A stretch of 64,000 nt of DNA from Hymenobacter caeli. GTDB taxonomy: Bacteria; Bacteroidota; Bacteroidia; Cytophagales; Hymenobacteraceae. Under the pieces are notes generated by a model. The model made no database searches. It had not been told where the DNA came from and was given only the letters and a program-made list of their open reading frames with translations. This document shows, piece by piece, positions 43,599 through 52,727 of the stretch. Within the stretch, counting starts at the first letter, position 1, and every line of letters starts with the position of its first letter. Location: the NCBI RefSeq assembly GCF_013294115.1, contig NZ_JABSNP010000002.1:344353-408352 (forward strand), in the 5' to 3' direction. A program made the position numbers and the translations under genes.

Positions 43599-44827
43599 CA
43601 GATAATTTCCTTGGGGTAGCAGATGTAAAACTTGTCCACGCGCTGGCTCAGGGCCCGGATGTTGGGCAGGTCGGAGGCGTCCATCACGTTCACCACCTCG
43701 CCTTTTTTGGTGAGGATGTTGATGGGCTCCTGGCTGCGGGCGTCGTAGGCGCTGTTGCTCAGGCGGCCCGCAATCATGAGCAGGGCCGCCTCGGCGGGCG
43801 GCAGGCCGAACTGCTCCTGAATCAATTCCTGGATGCCGAGCTTGAAGTCGTCGTCGAACGGGGCGGGGGCCAGCACGATTTTCAGCAGGTTGCGGTGCAG
43901 CAGGCTCTGGGCCAGGTAGCGGAGCACCGCGTCGGGGTGGCCGGCCCAGCTTTTCACCGCCGACCAGATGTCGTAGTCGTCCAGCTCCACGAAGTGGCCC
44001 AGGATTCTGGGGTCGTCGGCGAACTCGGCCAGCGTCACGGCCCGGCCCAGGAAGTAGCCCAGGCAGCTGCTGGCCGGCACGGCCACGCCCCGGCGGGCCA
44101 GGTCGCGGGCCCGCTGCACGGTGCGAATCATCATCTGCTCGGCGCTCGTAACCGTCTTGTGCAAGTACACCTGCCAGTACATCAGCCGGCGGCTCACCAG
44201 AAAGTTCTCCACCGAGTACACCGCCTTTTCTTCCAGCACGAGCTGCTCGTCCACCACGCGCAGCATTTTGATGAGGCGGTCGGCCCCCGGGCGGCCCTCC
44301 TCCACGCCGGTGTAGAAGGAGTCGCGGTTGAGGTAGTCGAGCCGGTCCATGTCGAGCTGGCTGCTGACGAGCTGGTGGAAAAATGGCCGTGCGTAGGTGC
44401 CCTCAAAGATTTCGATGGCCAGCGTGAGCCGCCCGCCGAAGGCCTCGTTCAGCCGCCGCATCAAAAACAAGGAGAGCTGCTCGTGGGGCACGTCCTGGAA
44501 AATGGCCGTTTCCAGGGCGTGGGAGAGGGGCCCGTGGCCGACGTCGTGCAGCAGGATGGCGGCCAGCGCGGCCTCGCCCTCGGCCGCCGAAATCGTGACG
44601 CCCTTGTCCTTGAGCGTGCGCAGGGCCAGCTGCATGAGGTGCATGGCCCCCAGCGCGTGGTGGAAGCGCGTGTGCAGGGCCCCCGGATACACGAAGCCCG
44701 TGAGGCCCAGCTGCTGGATGCGCCGCAGCCGCTGGAAGTAGGGGTGCTGGATGAGGTCGAACAGCAGCTCGGTGGGGATGGTGACGAACCCGTACACGGG
44801 GTCGTTGAATATCTTCTTTTTATTCAC
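43598..44827 (-). CDS. HD-domain phosphohydrolase (dGTPase-like)
   Basis: The 409-aa protein has HTRFHHALGAMHLM and the HD motif LLHDVGHGPLSHALE, followed by QLDMDRLDYLNRDSFYTGV, the layout of SAMHD1/dGTPase-like hydrolases. GTG at 44825-44827 (NKKKIFNDPVYGF) is the family start; the longer frame upstream is not similar to anything. In Bacteroidota it sits next to lpxD, as here. The natural substrate, dNTP or another nucleotide, is unknown. Confidence 0.88.
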   Translation of the reverse strand: MNKKKIFNDPVYGFVTIPTELLFDLIQHPYFQRLRRIQQLGLTGFVYPGALHTRFHHALGAMHLMQLALRTLKDKGVTISAAEGEAALAAILLHDVGHGPLSHALETAIFQDVPHEQLSLFLMRRLNEAFGGRLTLAIEIFEGTYARPFFHQLVSSQLDMDRLDYLNRDSFYTGVEEGRPGADRLIKMLRVVDEQLVLEEKAVYSVENFLVSRRLMYWQVYLHKTVTSAEQMMIRTVQRARDLARRGVAVPASSCLGYFLGRAVTLAEFADDPRILGHFVELDDYDIWSAVKSWAGHPDAVLRYLAQSLLHRNLLKIVLAPAPFDDDFKLGIQELIQEQFGLPPAEAALLMIAGRLSNSAYDARSQEPINILTKKGEVVNVMDASDLPNIRALSQRVDKFYICYPKEII

Positions 44828-45074
44828 GGGGCGCGGCGGGCGGAAAAGCTGGTGCAAAAGAACAACAACCGGCCCCAGCGGGCCCCGGGGCCCCACCGCT
44901 CTGGCGCGGACGTAGCAACCCCGCGGTCGGTTTTGCGGTACTGTTGGGCGATAATCGGAGCCGGCCGGACACCATAAGCAGGCGTTTCTGCGTTCAACCC
45001 CCATGCCGGGCAGCCGCCCGGCGTCGCTTCACCCGCTGCGGGCCCCCGGGCGCTACGGCCAAGTACCTGTACTT
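44828..45074. other. Divergent intergenic region, HD hydrolase / porX
   Basis: These 247 GC-rich bases hold short palindromes (GGGGCCCCGGGG near 44879-44892) and no gene. Promoters for both genes must lie here, but no TAnnTTTG box was placed. Confidence 0.35.
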
Positions 45075-46640
45075 ATGACCACTACCATTCTTTGGGCCGA
45101 CGATGAAATCGATTTGCTCAAGCCCCATATTCTGTTTCTAAAAGACAAAGGCTACGACGTGACCCCCGTGAACAGCGGGGCCGACGCCATCGAGCAAATC
45201 CAGGAGCATACCTACGACCTGGTATTTCTGGACGAGAACATGCCCGGCCTGACGGGCCTCCAGACGCTCACCGAAATCAAGGCCATCCGGCCCACCGTGC
45301 CGGTGGTGATGATTACCAAGAGCGAGGAGGAGCACATCATGGAAGAAGCCATCGGCTCGAAAATCGCCGATTACCTCATCAAGCCCGTCAACCCTAGCCA
45401 GATTCTGCTGTCGGTGAAAAAGGTGCTCGACAACAAGCGCCTGGTGAGCGAAAAGACCAACTCGGGCTACCAGCGCGACTTCCGCCAGCTCGGGATGCAG
45501 CTCTCCGACCGCCTCTCGCCCGCCGAGTGGGCCGACGTGTACAAGAAGCTGGTGTACTGGGAGTTGGAAATCAATGAAACCGAGGGCAAGAGCATGGCCG
45601 AGGTCTTCAACATGCAGAAGGACGAGGCCAACACCTACTTCGGCCGCTTCATCACCGAGAACTACGAGGACTGGGTGAATAACCGCGACAAGAACGCGCC
45701 CCTCATGTCGCACCAGCTCTTCAAGGAGCGCGTGTTTCCGACGCTGAAGGCCACCGGCGACACGCCCGTGTACTTCGTGCTGATTGACAACCTGCGCTAC
45801 GACCAGTGGAAAGTACTCGAACCCATTATCAACGAGCTGTTTACCGTGGACAGCGAGGAGATGTACTACGCCATCCTGCCCACCACCACGGCCTACGCCC
45901 GCAACGCCATCTTTTCGGGCATGATGCCGAGCGAGATTCAGAAGAAATACCCCAACCTGTGGGTGAACGACGACGACGACGAGGGCAAGAACCTGCACGA
46001 GGCCGAGTTCATGGAAATCAACTTCCAGAAGAACAACCAGAAGGTGAAGCACAGCTACCACAAGGTGACCAACCTGCAGGCCGGCAAGGACTTGCTGGGC
46101 AAGATGGCCAACCTGCACAACAACTACAAGTGCAACGTCATCGTGTACAACTTCGTGGACATGCTCTCGCACGCCCGCACCGACATGGCCATGATTCGGG
46201 AGCTGGCGGCCGACGAGTCGGCCTACCGCAGCATCACCCGCTCGTGGTTCCTGCACTCGCCGCTGTACGAAATGATGCAGGTGATTGCCGAGAAAAAGGG
46301 CAAGCTCATCATCACCACCGACCACGGCACCATCCGCTGCAAGCGCCCCTACAAGATTGTGGGCGACCGGAATACGAACACCAACCTGCGCTACAAGCAC
46401 GGCCGTAACCTGGGCTTCGACGACTCGCGCGACGTGTACGTGGTGCGCAAGCCGGAGAGCATCTTCCTGCCCCGCGAAAACGTGAGCACGGCGTATGTGT
46501 TCACGGTGGGCGACTATTTCTTCGCCTACCCCAACAACTACAACTACTACGTGAACTACTACAAGGACACGTTCCAGCACGGCGGCATCTCGCTGGAGGA
46601 GTGCATCATTCCCTACATCACGCTCACGGCCAAGGGCTAA
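45075..46640 (+). CDS. porX: PorX, response regulator with PglZ-type output domain (type IX secretion regulator)
   Basis: The 521-aa protein has an N-terminal receiver domain with ADDE (8-11), phospho-acceptor D53 in LVFLDENMPG and a Lys in MITKSEEE. A long C-terminal alkaline-phosphatase-superfamily domain carries the metal motifs (FVLIDNLRYDQW; LPTTTAYARNAIFSG; IVYNFVDMLSHAR; IITTDHGTIRC). PorX with histidine kinase PorY controls type IX secretion genes, and its PglZ domain hydrolyses linear oligoribonucleotides. PorY is not in this window. Start is ATG at 45075. Confidence 0.95.
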   Translation: MTTTILWADDEIDLLKPHILFLKDKGYDVTPVNSGADAIEQIQEHTYDLVFLDENMPGLTGLQTLTEIKAIRPTVPVVMITKSEEEHIMEEAIGSKIADYLIKPVNPSQILLSVKKVLDNKRLVSEKTNSGYQRDFRQLGMQLSDRLSPAEWADVYKKLVYWELEINETEGKSMAEVFNMQKDEANTYFGRFITENYEDWVNNRDKNAPLMSHQLFKERVFPTLKATGDTPVYFVLIDNLRYDQWKVLEPIINELFTVDSEEMYYAILPTTTAYARNAIFSGMMPSEIQKKYPNLWVNDDDDEGKNLHEAEFMEINFQKNNQKVKHSYHKVTNLQAGKDLLGKMANLHNNYKCNVIVYNFVDMLSHARTDMAMIRELAADESAYRSITRSWFLHSPLYEMMQVIAEKKGKLIITTDHGTIRCKRPYKIVGDRNTNTNLRYKHGRNLGFDDSRDVYVVRKPESIFLPRENVSTAYVFTVGDYFFAYPNNYNYYVNYYKDTFQHGGISLEECIIPYITLTAKG

Positions 46641-46654
46641 GGGCCGGTATTGCT

Positions 46655-46933
46655 TTGAAGACCACGAAAAACCTCCTGCTCGCCGGGGCCCTGGTGCTGG
46701 GCTTGTCGGCGGGGGCCCGGGCCCAAACCACCGCGCCGCCCGCTCCCACGCCGCCCCCGGTCACCACTACTCCTGCCGCTTCGGGGGCCCAGCTGAGCCC
46801 CGATGCGTCCTCGCCGGGCCTCGCGCCGGCCGACCGGGCCCGCCTGGGCCAGGAAAAGGTTAAAAGCGACCAGCTCCCGGAACGCAAGGGCCGCCGGGCG
46901 AAGAATAAGGACCTGCCAAAGCCCGGCAACTAG
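46655..46933 (+). CDS. Small secreted Pro-rich protein
   Basis: The 92-aa protein starts at TTG 46655 with a clear signal peptide (KTTKNLLLAGALVLGLSAGARA, cut before QTT). A Pro/Thr/Ala-rich segment and a basic C terminus (ERKGRRAKNKDLPKPGN) follow. Not recognised; likely periplasmic and unstructured. It begins 14 bases after the porX stop and may be cotranscribed. Confidence 0.55.
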   Translation: MKTTKNLLLAGALVLGLSAGARAQTTAPPAPTPPPVTTTPAASGAQLSPDASSPGLAPADRARLGQEKVKSDQLPERKGRRAKNKDLPKPGN

Positions 46934-47032
46934 CGCGGTGCGAGGGCGCGAACTTTGTGGCTCGGGGCCCTTGCTTCTCGTCCTTCAGCAGGCCACGCAT
47001 TCGGTGCCAACCGCGCGGTTTCCGATTTCACA

Positions 47033-47101
47033 AAAGGAATTAAAAAAGATGAATTAAAAATCTGACCGTCAAATTTTTAATTCATCTTTTTTAATTCCTT
47101 T
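47033..47101. terminator. 28-bp perfect inverted repeat, bidirectional terminator
   Basis: The arms 47033-47060 and 47074-47101 are exactly complementary (starting AAAGGAATTAAAAAAGATG), around a 13-base loop, between convergent genes. Confidence 0.85.
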
Positions 47102-47162
47102 CAAAAGCGTACACAAACTTGAAAATTGCTCCAATCAACTGGTGCCACCGCAGTAGGCGAGG

Positions 47163-50084
47163 CTACTCGACCGCTGGGCGCGGAGCCGCCGGGTGAACAG
47201 GCAGGGCCAGCCGGGCTGGGCGCAGCCCCGGCGCGGTGGCCGTGAGCACCAGGGGCCCGGGGGCCCCCGTGGCTTGCACCAGCACCTGGGCCAGGCCGTT
47301 GAAGGCGCGGCGGTGCCAGGCGGGGGCGGGGGTGCGCAGGCTTACCGCGCCGGGGTTGGTGTTGAGGTTGTCCCAGTTGTGCTGCCGGATGAACGGCCGG
47401 GCGATAATAACCACGCTGTTGCGGCCCGGCCGCAGCAGCTTAGCGTCGAGGGGAAAAGTGTAGCCCCGGCTGCCGTTGGCCGCCAGCTGCTGCCCCAGGA
47501 GCTGGCCGTTGACGTACACGCTCTGCTGCTCGCCCAGGTTACGGAACAGCAGCTCGGCGGTGGCGGCGGGGCCCGGGCCGGCGGCCGGTAGCGTAAACGA
47601 GCCCCGGTAGGCGTAGGCCGTGTTGGCCACGGGCGCTTTGCCGAAGGCGGGGGCCCAGGCGGCATCGTCGTAAGTGGCGGCCGTCACTTCGGGCGGGGCC
47701 GCGGGGCCCGGCAGGGCCAGCTCCCGCAGGTTTTCGAGGGGCACGGTTTCGTCGCGGCCCAGGAATTTGTCGGCTTCCAGCGACGTCTCGTCGCCGTTGC
47801 CCACGCCGATGATGCGCCCGGGGCCGCTCAGGGCAAACGTGACGTCGGCGTTGGCCGTGGGCATCAGCAAGTGCTTCGCGTCTTCCACCCGCACGCTCAC
47901 CACGGCTACGTCCTCGCGGTTGGCCAGCAGGGCGGGCTGGTCGGCGCTGAGGCGTAGGGCGGCGGCGGGGCCGGCGGTGCGCACCTCGTCGGTGAGCACG
48001 GCGCGGCCGGCGCGGTAGCCCACGGCCCGCAACGTGCCCGGGGCGTAGGGCACGGCCCAGGCCACGTGGCTGTTGGCCGGCACCGGCTTGCGGCCCAGGC
48101 TTTTACTATTCAGGAACAGCTCCACTTCCTCGCAGTTGGCGTAGGCCCACACGTCGAAGGGCTGGCCTTCGTGGCCCGGCCAGGTCCAGTGGGGCAGCAG
48201 GTGCAGGCTGGGCTGCGCCCCCCACCAGGCCCGCAGGTAGTAGGCGTCGTCCTTGGGGAAGCCGCAGAGGTCGAGCATGCCGAAGTACGACACGTTGGCC
48301 GGCCAGCGGTTGGGCGTGGCCTCGCCCCGGTAGTCGAAGCCCGTCCAGATGAACATGCCGGCCAGGTAGGGGCGGGCGGCGTAGTGCTGCCAGCCCTGCT
48401 CGAGGGTGCTGCCGTTGCCGTTGCCCTTGCGGTCGTAGGCCACGCGGTACAGCTGGGTCGAGTCGGGCAGGTACACGCCGCGGGTGGCGTAGGTCGAGCC
48501 CTCCTCGGTGCCCACCCCGCTCTGGAGCGGAAACTTGGCGTGCTGGGCATCGGTGCTGCCCTGCGAGATGTAGTTGTAGCCCATCACCTCGGTCACCGTC
48601 GAGATGCCCTGGCCCCAGCCCCCGCTCACGGCCGCCGTCACGGCCCGCGTCGAGTCCTGGGCCTTGACGGCGGCCTGGGCGCTGGCCGCCAGCCGGGCCC
48701 CGGTGATGTTGCCTTCCACGGCCCACTCCTCGTTGCCGATGCTCCACAGGATGACGCTCGGGTGGTTGCGGTCGCGCTCCACCAGGCGGCGGGCGTCGTG
48801 GCGGAACAGCTCCGACGAGCCCATCTCCCGCGCCTCGTCGATGACGAGCATGCCCAGCTGGTCGCAGGCGTCGAGCAGCTCGGGCGCGGGCGGGTTGTGC
48901 GAGCAGCGGTAGGCGTTAATGCCGAACGATTTGAGGGTGCGGATGCGGAACTCCTGCAGGGCATCGGGCAGGGCCGTGCCCACGCCGGCGTGGTCCTGGT
49001 GGTTGTTGGTGCCCTTTAGCTCCACGTGCGCGTCGTTCAGGAAAAAGCCCTGGTTGGGGTCGAAGCGCAGCGTGCGCACCCCGAAGGCCGTGGGGTAGGC
49101 ATCGACCTCGGCCCCGCCCTGCCGCACGCGCGTCACCAGCTTGTAGAGGTACGGGTCGGTGAGGCCCCAGCGGTGGGCCAGGGCCAGGGGCAGGGCGGTG
49201 CGCACCACCTGCGTTTGGTAAGGGGCCAGGCGCAGCGCCTGGGCCGGCCCGGTGGCCACGGCGCGGCCGGCGGCGTCCTGCACTTCCTGCACCACTTCCA
49301 CGGTTTGGGCGCTGCGGCCGTCGTTGGCGATGGTGGCGCGGGCCGTGACGCGGGCCCCGGCCCCGGCCGGCCCCGCGGGCTCGGTGCTGACGAAGGTGCC
49401 GTTGGGGGCCACGTGCACCAGGGCCGTTTTCGTGAGCCAGGTGTGGCGGTAAATGCCCGCTCCTTCGTAAAACCAGCCCTCCTGGAGGGTGGCGTCTACC
49501 CGCACGGCCACCACGTTGGGGCCCCCGTAGTTGAGGTAATCGGTGATGTCGTAGTGGAAGCTGTAGTAGCCGCTGGGCTCGGTGCCCAGGTAGTGCCCGT
49601 TGATCCACACCTGGGAATTGCGGAACACGCCGTCGAATTCCAGCGCCAGGTGCCGGCCCAGGTCGGTGGCCGGCACCGCGAAGGTTTTGCGGTACCAGCC
49701 CACGCTGCTCTTGGGAAAGGAGCGGCCCACCGTTTTGAAGCCGTGGCTGAAGCCGCCCTCGGGGCTGCCGTCGGGGCTGAAGGGCTGCTCCGCGGCCCAG
49801 TCGTGGGGCAGGTCGAGCCGCCGCCAGCCGCGGTCGTCGAAGCCGGGCGCGGCGGCCCCGTCGCCGTTGCCGGTTTTGGCCAGGTACGAAAAATAGCCGA
49901 GGCCGAACCCAAAGTCCTGCGCGGGGTCGAACGGGTGGCCGTAGGCGAAGCGCCAGCCGAAGTCCATCAGCAGGTGCTCGCGGCCGGGCGCGGCGGCGGG
50001 CGGCGGGGCCTGGGCCCCGGCCTTAACCGAGGGCCCCAGCAGGGCCCCCAACAGCAGCAAAACCAAGGCAAGTCGTTGGGGCAT
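47163..50084 (-). CDS. Glycoside hydrolase family 2 (beta-galactosidase-like), secreted
   Basis: The 973-aa protein has a signal peptide (MPQRLALVLLLLGALLGP, cut near AGAQ). A sugar-binding jelly-roll domain (WRRLDLPHDWAAEQPF; NSQVWINGHYLG), an Ig-like domain, and a TIM-barrel from ~380 (LKGTNNHQDHAGVG, AYRCSHNPPAPELLDACD) follow. The acid/base glutamate is in ILWSIGNEEW near residue 450 and the probable nucleophile is in GTEEGSTYATRG near 525. C-terminal DUF4982-like and a second galactose-binding-like domain complete it. It likely removes beta-galactosyl (or related) units in the periplasm and is divergent from a GH3 gene. Confidence 0.92.
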   Translation of the reverse strand: MPQRLALVLLLLGALLGPSVKAGAQAPPPAAAPGREHLLMDFGWRFAYGHPFDPAQDFGFGLGYFSYLAKTGNGDGAAAPGFDDRGWRRLDLPHDWAAEQPFSPDGSPEGGFSHGFKTVGRSFPKSSVGWYRKTFAVPATDLGRHLALEFDGVFRNSQVWINGHYLGTEPSGYYSFHYDITDYLNYGGPNVVAVRVDATLQEGWFYEGAGIYRHTWLTKTALVHVAPNGTFVSTEPAGPAGAGARVTARATIANDGRSAQTVEVVQEVQDAAGRAVATGPAQALRLAPYQTQVVRTALPLALAHRWGLTDPYLYKLVTRVRQGGAEVDAYPTAFGVRTLRFDPNQGFFLNDAHVELKGTNNHQDHAGVGTALPDALQEFRIRTLKSFGINAYRCSHNPPAPELLDACDQLGMLVIDEAREMGSSELFRHDARRLVERDRNHPSVILWSIGNEEWAVEGNITGARLAASAQAAVKAQDSTRAVTAAVSGGWGQGISTVTEVMGYNYISQGSTDAQHAKFPLQSGVGTEEGSTYATRGVYLPDSTQLYRVAYDRKGNGNGSTLEQGWQHYAARPYLAGMFIWTGFDYRGEATPNRWPANVSYFGMLDLCGFPKDDAYYLRAWWGAQPSLHLLPHWTWPGHEGQPFDVWAYANCEEVELFLNSKSLGRKPVPANSHVAWAVPYAPGTLRAVGYRAGRAVLTDEVRTAGPAAALRLSADQPALLANREDVAVVSVRVEDAKHLLMPTANADVTFALSGPGRIIGVGNGDETSLEADKFLGRDETVPLENLRELALPGPAAPPEVTAATYDDAAWAPAFGKAPVANTAYAYRGSFTLPAAGPGPAATAELLFRNLGEQQSVYVNGQLLGQQLAANGSRGYTFPLDAKLLRPGRNSVVIIARPFIRQHNWDNLNTNPGAVSLRTPAPAWHRRAFNGLAQVLVQATGAPGPLVLTATAPGLRPARLALPVHPAAPRPAVE

Positions 50085-50332
50085 GACAATCAGGTTTTTA
50101 CGGTTCGACACGGCATTGAAGTTTGTACCATTGCTACGAACACCGGTGCTGGTCCGGGGGCTTGGCGCGGGCGCAACCCGGATTGAAGCCGTGCAATGCG
50201 TTATTTGCAAAACCACAATCGATTGTAATAATAGGCCGCCGTCGGTACTTGCGCCCGGCGGGGGCCCGTTGCCCGGGCCCCGTAGCCCAGGCCGCCGCGT
50301 TGGCGCTTCACCCTTTTCCTTCTTTTTTCCTC
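50085..50332. promoter_or_regulatory. Divergent GH2/GH3 regulatory region with palindrome ACAATCGATTGT
   Basis: The 248-base spacer holds the perfect 12-bp palindrome ACAATCGATTGT at 50215-50226 in a locally AT-rich patch. It is a candidate operator for a sugar-responsive regulator acting on both genes. No regulator gene is adjacent. Confidence 0.4.
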
Positions 50333-52651
50333 ATGCAACACCTACCCATTCGCGCCCGGGCCTTGTTGGCGGCCGCCTTGTTTTGCGCAACCGTTGGCCC
50401 CACCCGGGCCCAGGACAAGCGGCCCAGCCACGCCGTGCCGGCCCGCGCCCCGTCCGTCATCAACACCCAAGGCATGGCCGGGGCCAACGCCCAGCAGGGC
50501 CTGCTGGGCCACGAAGCGGAAATCGACGCCCTGCTCCAAAAGCTGACGCTGGAGGAAAAGGTGCACATGATTCACGCCAACTCGGCCTTTGCCGCCGGCG
50601 GCGTGCCGCGCCTGGGCATCCCCGAAATCATGACCTCCGACGGGCCCCACGGCGTGCGCCCCGAGCAGGGCCGCGACTGGAAGGGCGTGAAAGACGCCAA
50701 CGACGCCGGCACCTACCTGCCCACCAACAACACGCTGGCCGCCACCTGGAACCCCGCCCTGGGCTACGCCTACGGCGCGGTGCTGGGCAGCGAGGCCAAC
50801 GCCCGCGGCAAGGACATCATCCTGGGCCCCGGCATCAACATCGTCCGCGCCCCGCTGAACGGGCGCAACTTCGAGTACCTCAGCGAAGACCCCTTCCTAG
50901 TGGCGCAAATGGTGGTGGGCTACATCAAAGGGGTGCAGGACCAGGGCGTGTCGGCCTGCGTGAAGCACTTCGCGGCCAACAACCAGGAAACCCACCGCAA
51001 CGACGTGGACGTGAGCATGAGCGAGCGGGCCCTGCGCGAAATCTACCTGCCGGGCTTCAAGGCCGCCGTGCAGCAGGGCGGGGCCTTCTCGCTGATGGGC
51101 TCCTACAACAAATTCCGGGGCCAGTACGCCACCGAAAACGCCTACCTGATGAACACCATCCTGAAAGGAGAGTGGGGCTTCAAGGGCCTGGTGATGAGCG
51201 ACTGGGCCTCGGTGCACGACACCCAGGAAGCCCTGCGCAACGGCACCGACCTGGAAATGGGCACCGACCTGGCGCTGATGTACAAGAGCGTGGACCAGAG
51301 CGCGGCCACGGCCAGCACGGCGGCCCCCGCGCCCGTCCGCAGCTACTACGACCGGTTTTTCCTGGCCGACCCGGCCCTGGAGGCCCTCAAAAAAGACCCG
51401 GCGCTGGTGCCGCTGGTGGACGACAAGGTGCGGCGCATCCTGCGCGTGATGTACGCCACCCACCTGATGGGCTCCACCAAGCGCCAGTCGGGGGCCTACA
51501 ACACCCCGCAGCACCAGGCCACCGCCCTCCAGGTGGCCGAGGAAGGCATCGTGCTGCTCAAAAACGACGGCAACCTGCTGCCCCTCAAGAAGTCGGTGAA
51601 GACCGTGGCCGTGATTGGGGCCAACGCCGAGCGGGCCAACGCGCTGGGTGGCGGCAGCGCCCAGCTCAAAGCCAAGTACGAAATCACGCCCTTGCAGGGC
51701 CTCAAAAACGCGCTAGGCCCCGGCGTGGCCGTAACCTACGCCCCGGGCTACACCATTGCCCGCGGCCAAAAGGCCGACCCCGCCCTCATTGCCCAGGCCG
51801 TGGCCGCCGCCAAGGCCGCCGATGAAGTGGTGTTCGTGGGCGGCTCCATCCACGGCTACGACTACACCAAGTGGAGCGACAACGCCTACGACGCCGAGGG
51901 CACCGACAAGCCCGACCTGAAAATGCCCTTCGGCCAGGACGAGCTGGTGCAGGCCGTGCTGGCCGCCAACCCCCGCACCGTGGTGGTGCTGCTGGGCGGG
52001 GGCCCCATCGACGTGTCGGCCTGGGTCGGCCAGGCCAAGGCCGTGGTGGAGGCCTGGTACCCGGGCATGGAGGGCGGCAACGCCATTGCCCACGTGCTGT
52101 TCGGCGACGTGAACCCCTCGGGCAAGCTGCCGTTCACCTTCCCCGCCAAGCTCGAAGACGCGCCCGTGTACAAGCTGGGCGAGTACCCCAGCAGCCCCGG
52201 CGAGCCGCTGAAGGAGGTGTACAAGGACGACATCTACGTGGGCTACCGCTACTACGACACCTACAAGGTGGCCCCGCAGTACCCCTTCGGCTTCGGCCTG
52301 AGCTACACCACCTTCAAGTACGGGGCCCTGGCCGTGACGCCCGGCCCCCAAAGCGCCACCGTGAAACTCACCGTGACCAACAGCGGCAAGGTGGCCGGGG
52401 CCGAAGTGGTGCAGCTCTACGTGCACGACAACCAGACCGCTGTGAAGCGCCCCGAAAAGGAATTAAAGGCTTTTGAGAAGGTATTCCTGAAGCCCGGCGA
52501 AACCAAAACCGTGACCCTGGCCCTGCCCGCCGACTCGTTCAAGTACTACGACGAAGGCCAGAAGCAGTGGGTGCTGGCCCCCGGCACGTTCAACTTGCTG
52601 GTGGGCAGCTCCTCGCGCGACATCCGCCAAACCGGCACCGTGAAGCTTTGA
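50333..52651 (+). CDS. bglX: Glycoside hydrolase family 3 beta-glucosidase, secreted
   Basis: The 772-aa protein has a signal peptide (RALLAAALFCATVGPTRAQ) and a GH3 N-terminal barrel (TLEEKVHMIHANS; TSDGPHGVR; KHFAANNQETHRNDVDV). The nucleophile aspartate is in GLVMSDWASVHD near residue 290. The C-terminal GH3 sandwich (EEGIVLLKNDGNLLPLKK, then FGDVNPSGKLPFTFP) and a fibronectin III-like domain (VKLTVTNSGKVAGAEVVQLY) follow. It releases terminal beta-glucosyl or related sugars in the periplasm and would complement the divergent GH2 enzyme. Confidence 0.92.
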   Translation: MQHLPIRARALLAAALFCATVGPTRAQDKRPSHAVPARAPSVINTQGMAGANAQQGLLGHEAEIDALLQKLTLEEKVHMIHANSAFAAGGVPRLGIPEIMTSDGPHGVRPEQGRDWKGVKDANDAGTYLPTNNTLAATWNPALGYAYGAVLGSEANARGKDIILGPGINIVRAPLNGRNFEYLSEDPFLVAQMVVGYIKGVQDQGVSACVKHFAANNQETHRNDVDVSMSERALREIYLPGFKAAVQQGGAFSLMGSYNKFRGQYATENAYLMNTILKGEWGFKGLVMSDWASVHDTQEALRNGTDLEMGTDLALMYKSVDQSAATASTAAPAPVRSYYDRFFLADPALEALKKDPALVPLVDDKVRRILRVMYATHLMGSTKRQSGAYNTPQHQATALQVAEEGIVLLKNDGNLLPLKKSVKTVAVIGANAERANALGGGSAQLKAKYEITPLQGLKNALGPGVAVTYAPGYTIARGQKADPALIAQAVAAAKAADEVVFVGGSIHGYDYTKWSDNAYDAEGTDKPDLKMPFGQDELVQAVLAANPRTVVVLLGGGPIDVSAWVGQAKAVVEAWYPGMEGGNAIAHVLFGDVNPSGKLPFTFPAKLEDAPVYKLGEYPSSPGEPLKEVYKDDIYVGYRYYDTYKVAPQYPFGFGLSYTTFKYGALAVTPGPQSATVKLTVTNSGKVAGAEVVQLYVHDNQTAVKRPEKELKAFEKVFLKPGETKTVTLALPADSFKYYDEGQKQWVLAPGTFNLLVGSSSRDIRQTGTVKL

Positions 52652-52654
52652 GAA

Positions 52655-52725
52655 GTTGAGAGTTAAAAGTAAAAAAGGACCGCCTGAAGTTATCGGGCGG
52701 TCCTTTTTTACTTTTAACTCTCAAC
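52655..52725. terminator. 30-bp perfect inverted repeat, bidirectional terminator
   Basis: The arms 52655-52684 and 52696-52725 are exactly complementary, with a GGACCGCC/GGCGGTCC core next to A/T runs and GTTGAGAGTTAAAAGT outer parts, between convergent genes. Confidence 0.92.
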
Positions 52726-52727
52726 TT

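Noticed and set aside
44828..45003. Extended N terminus of the HD hydrolase
   Set aside because: Similarity begins at NKKKIFNDPVYGF; the upstream reading is Pro/Arg/Val noise in a GC-rich divergent spacer.
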